Origin: Bin80 sp965208025
GTDB taxonomy: Bacteria; Bacteroidota; Rhodothermia; Rhodothermales; Bin80
Assembly: GCA_965208025.1 (NCBI GenBank)
Contig: OZ242302.1
Location: 1,860,001-1,924,000, forward strand
Direction: 5' to 3'
DNA length: 64,000 nt
A program made the position numbers and the translations under genes. The notes beneath the pieces were generated by a model that saw only the letters and a list, made by a program, of their open reading frames with translations, was not told the origin of the DNA and searched no databases. Shown here one piece after another: positions 39,829-49,629 of this stretch; the first letter of the stretch is position 1; every line of letters starts with the position of its first letter.

Positions 39829-39913
39829 GTGGGAGAGGCTTTGGAACTATGGCCTGAACTTCTAAATCGTTTATTTTGGTAGGAACATAAAATGCTGGCA
39901 TTTCGCGTTTCAT
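39829..39913 (-). pseudogene. Fic gene, 5' fragment beyond the IS21 element
   Basis: The start of the Fic gene whose body is at 33399-34498. ATG 39913 reads MKREMPAFYVPTKINDLEV and then QAIVPKPLPP, meeting NPALRLSENLPVL across the IS junction. LPP-x-P is a conserved opening of this Fic subfamily, which confirms the join. A second in-frame ATG at 39901 is also possible. The upstream repeat block (39944-40075) is where its promoter would be. Confidence 0.85.
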
Positions 39914-41051
39914 GAAATTTTGATTTTTGCAACCAATAGGAAGTTCTTATTCTAATTTAAGCGATAAAATAGAATAAGCCTATTTCTTATTTCGTTTTTT
40001 AGAATAACAGAGGCAGAAAACCCCAATCAATATGGTTGTGATTCAAGATTACCTGCCATCTCTTAACCACAAAACCTTCTGCAGTGGGAGGATTTAGTTA
40101 ATGCATAATAGGGGGATTTCAGCATGGCATTCATGGCTCTTTTTCCACATTAGTATAGACCTGTGAGTGATCTGAGTCGTAATAACCTTCTGAGGAGCTG
40201 GCCTCTCGTTTAGGTCTCACTCCAGAGTGCCCATGCCACATATCATGTCAGGCCTAGACAAGATATTCGCATAAAGAGAACCAGCGTCTCTTGAATTACC
40301 ATAATGATGCATGTGTGAGACCTTTGGCGGGATTTGAATTTGAGCTAAGTTTTCTCTGATTGTACCCGGTTCAGCACTGTATACATCTTGATTCGTGCCT
40401 TGCACCTAACTCCGCGTAGGGCAGTGTTCAACCTATCTCTCCCTCTTCCATGTCTATCTCCTTAGAGTGGTGGGACATGCATTTACTCGCTTTGTAATTT
40501 TCTCTTTCCTTAGCATCAGAAGTGACCTCCAGAAGCTGTATCCAGCTTTTCCCCTTGATCCAGTAGTCTACCGAAGGGATGATTTTCACTTCAAAAAAAG
40601 ATCTCAGACGATAGGGGAGTGATCAAAACCATCACTGGCGTATGTGCTAACATTTGTCGCAGGGATTTTGAAATGTATCACTGAGCATCTCAACATAAGT
40701 AAGGTCAATGTATTGGTTATATCAATCGCACGTTCTTGGGCTCAGAAAACTGTCTGATATTTGCCCTCCAACTGCATCTACCTCGTCAAACCATTCCTGA
40801 TCTCTTCAATGAGGTACTAATATCCATTTCTTCACGATATACTGTGGCTATTTTCGCATTAGTACGTTCTCCAACATACATACTATCAGTCCACTTCACT
40901 GCATACGGCCACCTGATGGATTCAACCAAAGGGATGCACTCAATCATTAGAGCAAAAACATAAGCGGTTGTTCACAAACAACTTTCTGGTTCCTGAAACA
41001 AAAAAAGGGGGGGGTAGGCGTGCAATATTCACATTCTAATCATATTGAATT
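39914..41051. other. Long non-coding region before the WD40 gene
   Basis: About 1.1 kb with no supportable gene. It holds repeat copy A (39944-40075, described separately) and, at 41007-41014, a run of eight Gs after seven As, 38 bases before the WD40 start. Several small frames occur but none has family features. Confidence 0.5.
39944..40075. repeat. Three-block AT-rich repeat, copy A
   Basis: Three 8-mers, TTATTCTA (39947), TAGAATAA (39970) and TAGAATAA (40000), spaced 23 and 30 bases. The same pattern with spacing 22 and 30 is found at 43723-43782 (copy B). Similarity by eye extends past the blocks to about 40075 and perhaps to CTGTGAG near 40164. Copy A lies 31-95 bases upstream of the Fic start. 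Confidence 0.6.
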
Positions 41052-43529
41052 ATGAGACACCTACTTACCCTTTGTATGTTCATATTAGCTACAAGTGCTG
41101 TTGGGCAGCCAGTGTGGACTCTTGAAGAAGATCAACTAGGACACGATGGTAATGTACTTTCCGTGGCATTTTCTCCTGATGGTACTCAGGTGGCATCTGG
41201 ATCTGCTGACACCATGATTCGTTTTGGGGATGTGACTACTGGCAAAGAAGTACAGCGTTTAACGGGCCATACTGGCTCGGTCAATTCCGTGGTATTTTCT
41301 CCTGATGGTACAATGTTGGCCTCTGTGTCAACAGATTTAACGATCCGCTTGTGGGATTTGGCAACAGGAGAACATTTGACACAATTTGCATTTATTGGTC
41401 ATACCGCATCAATCAATACCGCGGCATTTTCTCCTGATGGTACTCAATTAGCTACAGGTTCAGAGGATAATACAGCACGCCTCTGGAATGTGTCCTCTGG
41501 TCTCGAGCAGACTATTTTGAGAGGACACACGAGTGACGTGACTTCGGTGGCATTTTCATCGGATGGCACTCGTTTAGCGACCAGGGGAAGGTTCGATGCT
41601 GCGGTTCGCCTGTGGGATGTCGGTACTGGAGAAGAAGTATAACGTATTGACGGAGTTTTTTCTTCAGATGCTTCTAACTCCATTGCATTTTCACTCGATG
41701 GTACTCGCTTAGCGTTAACAGTAGCATCATCTGAAAATTCAATTCGGCTGTGGGATGTCGCTACCGGAGAAGAAGTGCAACGTATAAATGGACGGGGTTC
41801 AAGCTTCATAGTATTCTCTCCCGATGGTACCCGCCTCGTAACAGGAGAAGGCGGATTTAATAATGGTACGATCCATGTGTGGGATGTAGCCACTGGGGAA
41901 GAGGTACTTGGCTTGACAGGGCACCGAGGACTCATAGAATCGGTAGCATTTTCTCCTGATGGTATGCATATTATCTCTGGATCTCATGATGATTCGATCC
42001 GTCTGTGGAATGTGGAGGCAGGAGAAGAACGATTACGAATTTCAAGGTCTGCAACTGAGGTGAATTCCATAGATTTTTCACCAGATGAAGCCTTGTTGGC
42101 TACAAGTTCTTTTTCCGAACGAGCGATCCGTATGTGGGATGTAGCTACGGGGATAGAACAGACGTTGATCCAAGTAGATACCGCTGGGATTTATTCCATA
42201 GATTTTTCGCCAGATGGTACTCAGATAGCACTTGGACTCTCAGATGAAACGGTTCGTATTTGGGATGTAGTTGAGGAAAAAGAAATACAAAGCTTCACTG
42301 GGCACGCAGGTGAGGTGCTTTCTGTAGCATATTCACTAGATGGTTCCCAGATCGTTTCTGGATCTTCGGATAACAATGTCTTTTTATGGGATGTGGCCTC
42401 TGGAAGCGGTCTGAGGCGTTTCACTGGTCATTCAGGAAGAATTTATTCTGTGGCACTTTCTCCCGATGGCACCCAAGTAGCCTCGGCATCAAGAGATGGT
42501 ACGATTCGCATCTGGGATGTGGCTACTGGACAAGAAATACATCGGTTAGAATCACCCAGCGTTTTTGTCTCTGGTTATGGAAATAATGCCTTAGCATTCT
42601 CGCCAGATGGCGTTCTCTTGGCCACTGGATCACGGGATATTGATAATACTGTCCGCTTATGGGATGTAGCCACTGGGGAAGAGGTACTTGGCTTGACAGG
42701 GCACCGAGGACACATAGGATCGGTAGCATTTTCTCCTGATGGTATGCATATTATCTCTGGTTCGAATGATGAGACGATCCGTCTCTGGGATGTGGCTACT
42801 GGACAAGAAATAGATGTGTTTGAGCATGGGGAAAATGTTTCATTCATGACTGTTTCTAATGCAGGGACGTTCATTGCATCGGCAGGCTCCATTTTCTCAT
42901 TTTCATCAGATAGGTCAATTAAATTGTGGGACGCTGTAAAAGAATTGGAGTTCATGGAAGAAATTTTAGATCAGCAATACCCTCGGGCACAGCCAATTGA
43001 GCCACTTGTTCTCCCAAGAGCATCCGCAGGACTTTCCAGAATAAATTATACGCTCACTCCAGAACCTCCAGAGGGGTTAGATTTTGATCAGTTAACGAGA
43101 ACGATTCGTGGTACACCAACTACTGTAACTGCTGATTCAGGTGTTGAATATACATACATAGCCACAGTAGCGAATGGAGCATCAAGAAGTCTTAGTTTCA
43201 CAATCAATGTTTACTCTCCTGTGTCTACTGAACAAGAATCTTTTCCCCAATCATTCTCAATATTGGGCAACTATCCGAATCCCTTTCATGATGCTACACA
43301 GCTGATGTTTGACCTACCCTGGTCAGCCCAGATAGCTGTTGAAGTGATGGACATAATTGGCAGAAAAGTACTAACGATTCCAGAGGTAATGGTCACAGCC
43401 GGAAGGTCGCAATCAATTCAAATCAATGCAGAATCTCTACCTCCGGGCATATACTTATATCGTCTCACGGCGAACTCATCGTCACAGGGTTCTGTCGTGA
43501 TAGGACGCTTCGTTAGAACGAGACAATAA
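41052..43529 (+). pseudogene. Secreted 14-bladed WD40 protein with type IX sorting domain, interrupted by an in-frame TAA
   Basis: A single frame of 826 codons broken once, by TAA at 41640-41642 (TGEEV-stop-RIDG; sister repeats have TGEEVQR, so one C-to-T change of CAA explains it). Signal peptide MRHLLTLCMFILATSAVGQ, then 14 WD repeats (FSPDGT-x6-S-x-D-x-T-I-R-L-WDV), enough for two seven-bladed propellers. A putative Ig-like domain (TLTPEPPEGLDFDQLTRTI) and a C-terminal sorting domain (SILGNYPNPFHDATQLMFDL) follow. The stop would leave four blades; the second part (ATG 41775) lacks a signal peptide. Blades at 41881-41980 and 42661-42760 are 98 percent identical, pointing to recent duplication or conversion. 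It may alternatively be a recent mutation or a base error. Confidence 0.88.
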
Positions 43530-44364
43530 TTCAGACCTGAATTTTGAATACAAAATTGAGGATCTTAGTTTCAATAATCACTTGACGACTAATCGGTGAG
43601 AAATTAACTGTTCTTAGCAGTGCCTAGTTGATTCGGGGTAGTGCCCCTAATTGATGGTATTTTGTAACTTTTTCACTCCTAAGGGTTCAGTTCATGTGAT
43701 GGCCTTCTGGCAAAATGAGTTTTTATTCCAATCAAGAGATATTATAGAATAAGGTATTTCCTTATTTCATTGTTTGGAATAAGAAAGGAAAGCCGCACTG
43801 ACTCCAGTTTTGATTTGAAATCACCCGACCTCTGGCTACACCAAGGAAACACCATTGCGGAACTATTTCCCCCAGCGTACTGAATTTGAATAGAGATCTG
43901 TGAGCCACAAATCCATGGGGCATCAATTAGGAGAGACAATTCACTTCAAGTAGACAAAATCATGGAGGATGAGACGGGTGCGAGTTGGCGGGCAAGTAAA
44001 CCTTCCATGTGGACAATTGAGGTGGGGATCATTGAGTCCATAAGTAATATGTCGTGAAGGGGTATGATTCTTGTGAGTTCTATTCGGATTCGTTTGCAAA
44101 ATCTACTTCCTCTGAAAAATGATCAGCGTTTTCAGTGGGATATGTCCATATCCGTTCCTCATAGTAGCAGTGAGGATGCGACCGAACTACTACGAGGACG
44201 CTGGTAAGGTCACCGAATCTTAGACTTAACATCCATCAATCGTCCCGATGACGCCTGTTGATCTGAGTAGAAGATTTCAAGAAGAACATGCCCAAGCCTA
44301 TGATTGAAGAGGATCGGAACGAGGCTTCCTGACTTCAGTAAAGCCAAATTCATCTATTTGGACC
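43530..44364. other. Non-coding region between two beta-propeller genes
   Basis: 835 bases with no supportable gene. Contains repeat copy B (43720-43845). A 47-codon frame at 44064-44207 has no recognisable features. The YVTN-protein promoter should lie near 44250-44360. Confidence 0.5.
43720..43845. repeat. Three-block AT-rich repeat, copy B
   Basis: Blocks TTATTCCA (43723), TAGAATAA (43745) and TGGAATAA (43775), spaced 22 and 30 bases, the same orientation and layout as copy A about 3.8 kb to the left. With copy A it flanks the WD40 gene as a direct repeat. Confidence 0.6.
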
Positions 44365-45432
44365 ATGAATATTGAACGTGTATTGATCTGGCGTCCCACC
44401 CTTGTATCTCTTATGATGGCCTTTGCACTCGTCTTGCTGATTACCCGCATACCAACCGCCCACTCCCAGACCTACTCTGTGTACGTTGCCAATGAATCAG
44501 ACGATACAGTGATGCTCATTGAGTTTGATGGGGAAAAACTTTCAATTGCTGATACGATCGTCGTTGGTTCAATCCATACCGAAATTGAAGGCCCCCATGG
44601 GCTCACCGTTGATCCAGATGGCGAATATCTATTCGTTTCCATTGCCCACGGCCAGCCTTATGGCAGAGTTGTGCGTTACTCAACCACTGATCATCGCCCT
44701 ATGGGTTCTGTAACGCTTGGGATGTTTCCCGCCTCAATGGCAATCTCTTCCCACACGGGACTCCTACATGTGGTAAATTTTAACCTGCACGGGAGCCATG
44801 AGCCAAGTTCAGTTTCGGTGGTAGATCCTCATGAGATGCGGGAGGTTGGCCGAATCACGACTGGTATCATGCCTCATGGTTCAGCGTTCGGAACGGATGG
44901 GACTAGGCATTATTCCGTTTCCATGATGGAGGACACACTGTTTGAACTTGACGCTTTGAATTTAGGTATTCTGCGCAAAGTCCCGCTAGGCCCTGGAACA
45001 AGGCCGACATGGGTTAGCTTGCACCCTCTTCAACCACTGGCATATGTTGCTGGTAATGGCTCCGATCAAATTGTGGCTGTAAATACCGAAACCGGCATTG
45101 TTACGAAGCAAATTCCCGCATCTGGTTCTCCATATAACTTAGCTGTCTCTCCAGACGGAAGCACACTGGTGGCAACACTTAAAGGTGTACAGGCGATCGG
45201 CCTGATTGATTTGTATACTGATACGGAACGGATACGTATTCCCACTTCCAGCCCGATCCCACATGGGGTTGTGATCACACCAGATAATCAATATGCTTTT
45301 GTAACATCCGAAGGAATTGGTGCAACCCGTGGTACTTTGGATGTGATTGACCTTGAGTCAGAAACCCTTGTAACTTCCATCTCAGCAGGACAGCAGACAG
45401 GTGGGATTGCATTCTGGAAGATGGACGATTAA
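44365..45432 (+). CDS. YncE/YVTN-type beta-propeller protein, exported
   Basis: 355 residues. A long N-terminal hydrophobic segment (TLVSLMMAFALVLLITRIPTAHS) is a signal peptide or anchor. The rest is a seven-bladed propeller of YVTN type: SVYVANESDDTVMLIE, GPHGLTVDPDGEYLFVS, LAYVAGNGSDQIVAVNTETG, SPYNLAVSPDGSTLVATL, PHGVVITPDNQYAFVTSEG. No catalytic motif. Periplasmic or secreted, perhaps a binding or scaffold protein. There is no C-terminal sorting domain, unlike the WD40 neighbour. Confidence 0.9.
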   Translation: MNIERVLIWRPTLVSLMMAFALVLLITRIPTAHSQTYSVYVANESDDTVMLIEFDGEKLSIADTIVVGSIHTEIEGPHGLTVDPDGEYLFVSIAHGQPYGRVVRYSTTDHRPMGSVTLGMFPASMAISSHTGLLHVVNFNLHGSHEPSSVSVVDPHEMREVGRITTGIMPHGSAFGTDGTRHYSVSMMEDTLFELDALNLGILRKVPLGPGTRPTWVSLHPLQPLAYVAGNGSDQIVAVNTETGIVTKQIPASGSPYNLAVSPDGSTLVATLKGVQAIGLIDLYTDTERIRIPTSSPIPHGVVITPDNQYAFVTSEGIGATRGTLDVIDLESETLVTSISAGQQTGGIAFWKMDD

Positions 45433-45883
45433 GTATGGACGAGGCTCTAACTCGACTTATTCCACTCAATGTTACTGCCTGAATTTCTTCTCTCAAACTA
45501 CTGGCTCGCTCAGAATCCTCGTAGGCCTCCATCAAAATCCCATCAGAGAGTTCAGCCTTGACTTCATGGAGAATCGCCCCAATGTCTTGGGGATGGTGTG
45601 CGCAGTGTGATTTTATAGTGTGTGCCCGTACGAATCGTTTATTCATGCGCAAATTTGAGGGAGAAACCCTAATGATTAAGTCTATGAGGTTGAGGGGAGG
45701 ATGCGACCCTGTACTTCTCCGTGCCTTCTACTCAATTAAGCCCAACATCAGTAGAATTCTTTCCCTTGCGTAGCCAAGGAATGTTGGATGCCATATTGGT
45801 TTCTTGCATATGTCTTACCATCATTCAGGTCTTTTCCCCCAGTGAAATTTGACAACTTTGGATAGATGGGAGAAAATCAATGC
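45433..45883. other. Non-coding stretch between convergent genes
   Basis: 451 bases between convergent genes. A minus-strand frame overlaps it (45275-45652) but runs into the propeller gene and shows no family features. Nothing else supportable. Confidence 0.5.
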
Positions 45884-47293
45884 TCAACGACCCAGTGCAT
45901 GGAGCATTGAATCTAATGAGTGAAATTTCACACGCGGACGCCCCTGCTTATCACCCGATTCGGTTTCCAAACGATCCAGCTCTTCCCAGTCATTCCAGGA
46001 AAAGACATGTTTGCACCGATCTGCCAGCAATCGTTCTACGGATTCAGAATCTCTGAATTCGGGATGAAAACAGCGTCCAGCTTCTAGATCCTCCAACATG
46101 GATTGAACTGTTTCTTGAGCATCTGGCTTATTCGTCCCTATCACTCCGGTGGGTCCACGTTTAATCCATCCACCAACGTACACTCCGTGCGGGACCATCT
46201 CCCCTTCCACTCTACCTTGATTACTGGGAACCACTGCCCAGTCTTCCCTGAATGGTAAGTCTGGTAGAGGCACTCCCCGATAACCTACTGACCGGAATAC
46301 CACTTCAGCAGGTAATTCCTCAGTAATTTCCGTTGGCTGTGGGCTCAGCCGATCTCCTTGCTTCATAAGATCGTTTTTCCGTAGTGCCATCCCCCCCACT
46401 CCACCGAATCCATCATCATGAATGATTTCCGGTGAAACCAGAAAACGTAGTACAAGTCGGCGAGGTTTATGACCACCAACTTCTTTCGTGAAGGACTGGA
46501 TCAGTTCAACTTTTTTTGAGATAAGACGATTTCCGTGAGAGGACATCCAAGCCTTTGAGTTTGGATCCAGTTGTGCTTCGGATTCCGGGACAAATATATC
46601 CGCACCAGAGAGTTCACCAAGCTCTTTTGCTTCTGGATGCGTGAAGGCGGCTTGAGCTGGACCTCTCCTGCCTAGCATATAAACCTCCCGTACATGACTC
46701 TCTGCTAATGCGTCCAAAGCATAATCGGCAATATCTGTCTCTCGAAGCTCATCCACTGTTCGACACAAGATTCGGCAAACATCAACGGCCACATTCCCAA
46801 CCCCAACAACACCAACACAGGATTTAGAAAGATCAAAATTCAGATCGGTATAATCGGGATGTCCATTGTACCAGGCCACAAAATCTGTGGCTGAATAGCT
46901 CCGGTTTAGATTTTCGCCCGGGATGTTGAGCCTCCGATCCACCTGTGCACCCGTAGAAAAATAAACTTGATGATAGTGTTGGCTTAAATCCAGAAGGGTT
47001 AGGTGCTTACCATACTCAACATTGCCAAAAAATCTGAATCCTTCATGTGCAGCAATCCTTGCATATACGCGGGTTACGTTTTTTATTTTTTGATGGTCGG
47101 GGGCGACTCCACTCCGAACAAGTCCATACGGGACTGGTAGCTTGTCAAATACATCCACCTGAACAACTTTATCTTTTTGTTTGAAGAGATACCCTGCTGC
47201 ATAAAAACCAGCTGGACCGGCTCCGATGATTGCAATCTTTGCTGGATTTTGGGAATTGCCAATGGATATCATAGAGGCTATCTGTGTCGTCAA
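45884..47293 (-). CDS. fprA: Ferredoxin-NADP reductase, adrenodoxin-reductase (FprA) type
   Basis: 469 residues. FAD loop IGAGPAGFYAAGYL (about residues 19-32), FDKLPVPYGLVRSGVAPDHQKIKNV specific to the FprA/adrenodoxin reductase group, NADP loop VGVVGVGNVAVDVCRIL (about 155-170) and the C-terminal YVGGWIKRGPTGVIGTNKPDA. It transfers electrons between NADPH and ferredoxin; the 7Fe ferredoxin at 31017 is a candidate partner. Single gene, intact. Confidence 0.94.
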   Translation of the reverse strand: MTTQIASMISIGNSQNPAKIAIIGAGPAGFYAAGYLFKQKDKVVQVDVFDKLPVPYGLVRSGVAPDHQKIKNVTRVYARIAAHEGFRFFGNVEYGKHLTLLDLSQHYHQVYFSTGAQVDRRLNIPGENLNRSYSATDFVAWYNGHPDYTDLNFDLSKSCVGVVGVGNVAVDVCRILCRTVDELRETDIADYALDALAESHVREVYMLGRRGPAQAAFTHPEAKELGELSGADIFVPESEAQLDPNSKAWMSSHGNRLISKKVELIQSFTKEVGGHKPRRLVLRFLVSPEIIHDDGFGGVGGMALRKNDLMKQGDRLSPQPTEITEELPAEVVFRSVGYRGVPLPDLPFREDWAVVPSNQGRVEGEMVPHGVYVGGWIKRGPTGVIGTNKPDAQETVQSMLEDLEAGRCFHPEFRDSESVERLLADRCKHVFSWNDWEELDRLETESGDKQGRPRVKFHSLDSMLHALGR

Positions 47294-47685
47294 TTAAATA
47301 ACGCAGTAATATAGCTATATCCTGGAAATCAATCATATCTGCCACTCTTGGATGAGGCCAGTCCAGAAATAGATTCGTTCCTTATTTATGCTCCGTCACC
47401 TTCGTGGTTCACAGTTTTCTGGGACAATTCTGTCATAGTAACAACGAATTATTCCTGCATGACCAAAACCCTCTCCCGAATTCTCATATTTAGTTTTCGA
47501 GGAAAGGTGTGCCCCTTGATTGGAATGATCATCAAAATTATGGGGTACCCGTTAGGGATAATGATCTTCGGGACAGAATTGACCGAATAATTGAGCCGTG
47601 ATCATACCTTGATTCACGATTCTCTGGAACTTGCGACAGGAGAAGCCATCAGTACAATCTTAAATCTTCAGTTTGTGGCTTGCCG
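47294..47685. other. Non-coding gap
   Basis: 392 bases between the FprA start and the SWIM gene stop. A plus-strand frame at 47348-47590 lacks family features. Nothing else seen. Confidence 0.5.
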
Positions 47686-48546
47686 CTACGGTTCTCCCCG
47701 AAAGAGTTGAAGGCCATGCTTAGATGCCTTTTTGTAAAGCGGTTCCACGACATCTAAGAGCGATTCTTCCGCGCGCCAGAAGGGAAATTTGCCCAATCGT
47801 TTTGGAAGAGCAGCAGGTGTAGGGGGAATACGTACCTCGCCATACAACTCATCAGGATAGGATCCCTCGTCCCAGAACTGAGCATCTGGTGTGATGGGTA
47901 CGTTCGCATAGGTGACCTCTTCACCCTCCTCTAAATCTTTGTCCGACTCCACTGGAGCACCTGCTATCGCTGCCACTAGCTCCTCACGCGACATACCGCG
48001 CAGCTTGAAGAGCAAAAATGGATCCCGATCAAATTCTTCAGCCAATAGAAAGAACACAGCGGCGATATGCTTGCATGGATTAGACCAATCTGGACATCTG
48101 CATGCAGACCGAAGATCATTGCTCTGTTTAGGGAAGAGTGAAATTCCAGAGTCATTCAGAACATCGTCAAATTCCTCAGACATCTCGCCAGCCAAGAGGC
48201 GGGCAGCATAAAATGGTTGCTCTCGCAAAGATTCTATAAGGGGCTCCCACTCCGATGAGTCAAAGGGGTTGAGCTTGATTTTGACTTGGTAGGGCCTCGA
48301 GCGTGACCCCTGCACACTTGAGTAAATCATCCCCTCTTCAATATCAATTGACAATACCTGTCCGCTACATGCATATGACTTCCCCCGCCCGAGTCGGGCT
48401 CCAATACTGAATCCCTCAAGTGTAGCAATCCACTTACGCCCCCACCAAGTCGTTCCAAAATCTCCCCGTTTGGACTGCGCCTTAATCCCTCCTTTGACGG
48501 TCCGTGGCCGTGAAGGTGGGTAATAATAGTCATAATATCTGGACAT
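47686..48546 (-). CDS. SWIM zinc-finger protein
   Basis: 286 residues. The SWIM motif C149-x-C151 ... C158-x-H160 (ACRCPDWSNPCKHIAAVFFLL) is complete; SWIM fingers bind DNA or proteins. The N-terminus (GDFGTTWWGRKWIATLE) is typical of the bacterial SWIM proteins encoded beside SNF2-family helicases, and here the helicase gene ends 32 bases upstream on the same strand. The helicase is dead, so this gene is probably an orphaned partner. It is intact. Confidence 0.9.
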   Translation of the reverse strand: MSRYYDYYYPPSRPRTVKGGIKAQSKRGDFGTTWWGRKWIATLEGFSIGARLGRGKSYACSGQVLSIDIEEGMIYSSVQGSRSRPYQVKIKLNPFDSSEWEPLIESLREQPFYAARLLAGEMSEEFDDVLNDSGISLFPKQSNDLRSACRCPDWSNPCKHIAAVFFLLAEEFDRDPFLLFKLRGMSREELVAAIAGAPVESDKDLEEGEEVTYANVPITPDAQFWDEGSYPDELYGEVRIPPTPAALPKRLGKFPFWRAEESLLDVVEPLYKKASKHGLQLFRGEP

Positions 48547-48578
48547 GATTTCCTGATTGATATCTTAGATGTCCAACG

Positions 48579-49629
48579 TCAGGACTGAACCGCCTCTTTT
48601 TGCAATTTAAGAATTTTCTTCAACTCGCGTGTGGATAGTTCCGTAATCCATTTTTCTCCAGTACTGACAATCTGGCCTGCGACCTCTTGTTTTTCTTCAA
48701 TCATTGTGTTGATATGCTCTTCCACGGTTCCCGTGCACACGAACTTGTATACTTGCACATGTTTGGTCTGTCCAATCCGAAAGGCTCGATCCGTCGCTTG
48801 GTTTTCGACGGCTGGGTTCCACCACCGGTCATAGTGAAACACATGGTTCGCGCGCGTCAAATTAAGGCCTGTCCCTGCGGCCTTTAAGGAGAGGAGGAAA
48901 AAGAGCGGGCCATTCTCATCATGCTGAAAGCGTTCCACCATTCGATCCCGCTGTTTCTTTGGGACTCCCCCATGCAGAAACATAGCCTCGCTCCCGAAGG
49001 TTGCTTGTAAATGACGCCGGATGATTCTTCCCATTTCCGTGAACTGCGTAAAGATGAGCACACGATCTCTCACCTCATGCACTTCTTCTAACATTTCGGT
49101 GAGACGATTCAATTTTCCGGAACGCATGGCAATAGCTGACCCGTCATGTAGAAACTGAGCTGGATGGTTGCAGATCTGCTTGAGTTTCGTCAATGTGGCC
49201 AAAATTAGCCCTTTTCGTTCAATCCCATTTCCCTCTTCGGATTGATCCAGTACAGCGGATGTCTCCTTCACGACAGCTCTATATAAAGAGCCCTGCTCTT
49301 TTGTGAGCTGGGTGAATACGTTCGTCTCCTGCTTTTCAGGCAGGTCATCAATGATCGTCTTATCTGTTTGAGTCGTCTAAGAATAAAGGGACGAGTGATC
49401 TGTCGCAGGCGCTCCGCTGCCTCGGGGCTACGATGAACCTGAATTGGAATAAAAAATTGACGCTTGAACTCTGCCTGCGTGTAGAGAAAGCCAGAATTGA
49501 TAAATTCCATGATTGACCACAACTCACCAACATTATTTTCCACGGGTGTGCCTGTAAGTGCGATTCGGCAATCAGCTTGGAGCGCACGGGCTGCTTTGGC
49601 TTGTTTGGTACCTGGATTCTTAATGTTCT
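48579..49629 (-). pseudogene. SNF2 helicase, C-terminal part (frameshifted)
   Basis: Starts at the IS junction with NIKNPGTKQAKAARAL, the stretch just after the DEAQ box, then RIALTGTPVENNVGELWSIMEF (motif III region) and PFILRRLK. A one-base loss near 49377 shifts the frame; the second frame reads TDKTIIDDLPEKQETNVFTQLT and continues as LKQICNHPAQFL, RVLIFTQFTEMG (motif IV), FLLSLKAAGTGLNLT (motif V) and HYDRWWNPAVENQATDRAFRIGQ (motif VI). The apparent ATG at 49271 is internal. Paired with the part at 52465-54282. Confidence 0.9.

Noticed and set aside
40217..40405. 62-codon minus-strand frame in the WD40 upstream region
   Set aside because: Protein-like text but no family match that I can name and no start signal.
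45275..45652. Minus-strand frame of 125 codons
   Set aside because: More than 150 bases run antisense into the YVTN propeller gene; the rest is unrecognisable, although its text is not obviously random.
47348..47590. 80-codon plus-strand frame upstream of fprA
   Set aside because: No domain, no conserved neighbours; hydrophobic text is likely chance.
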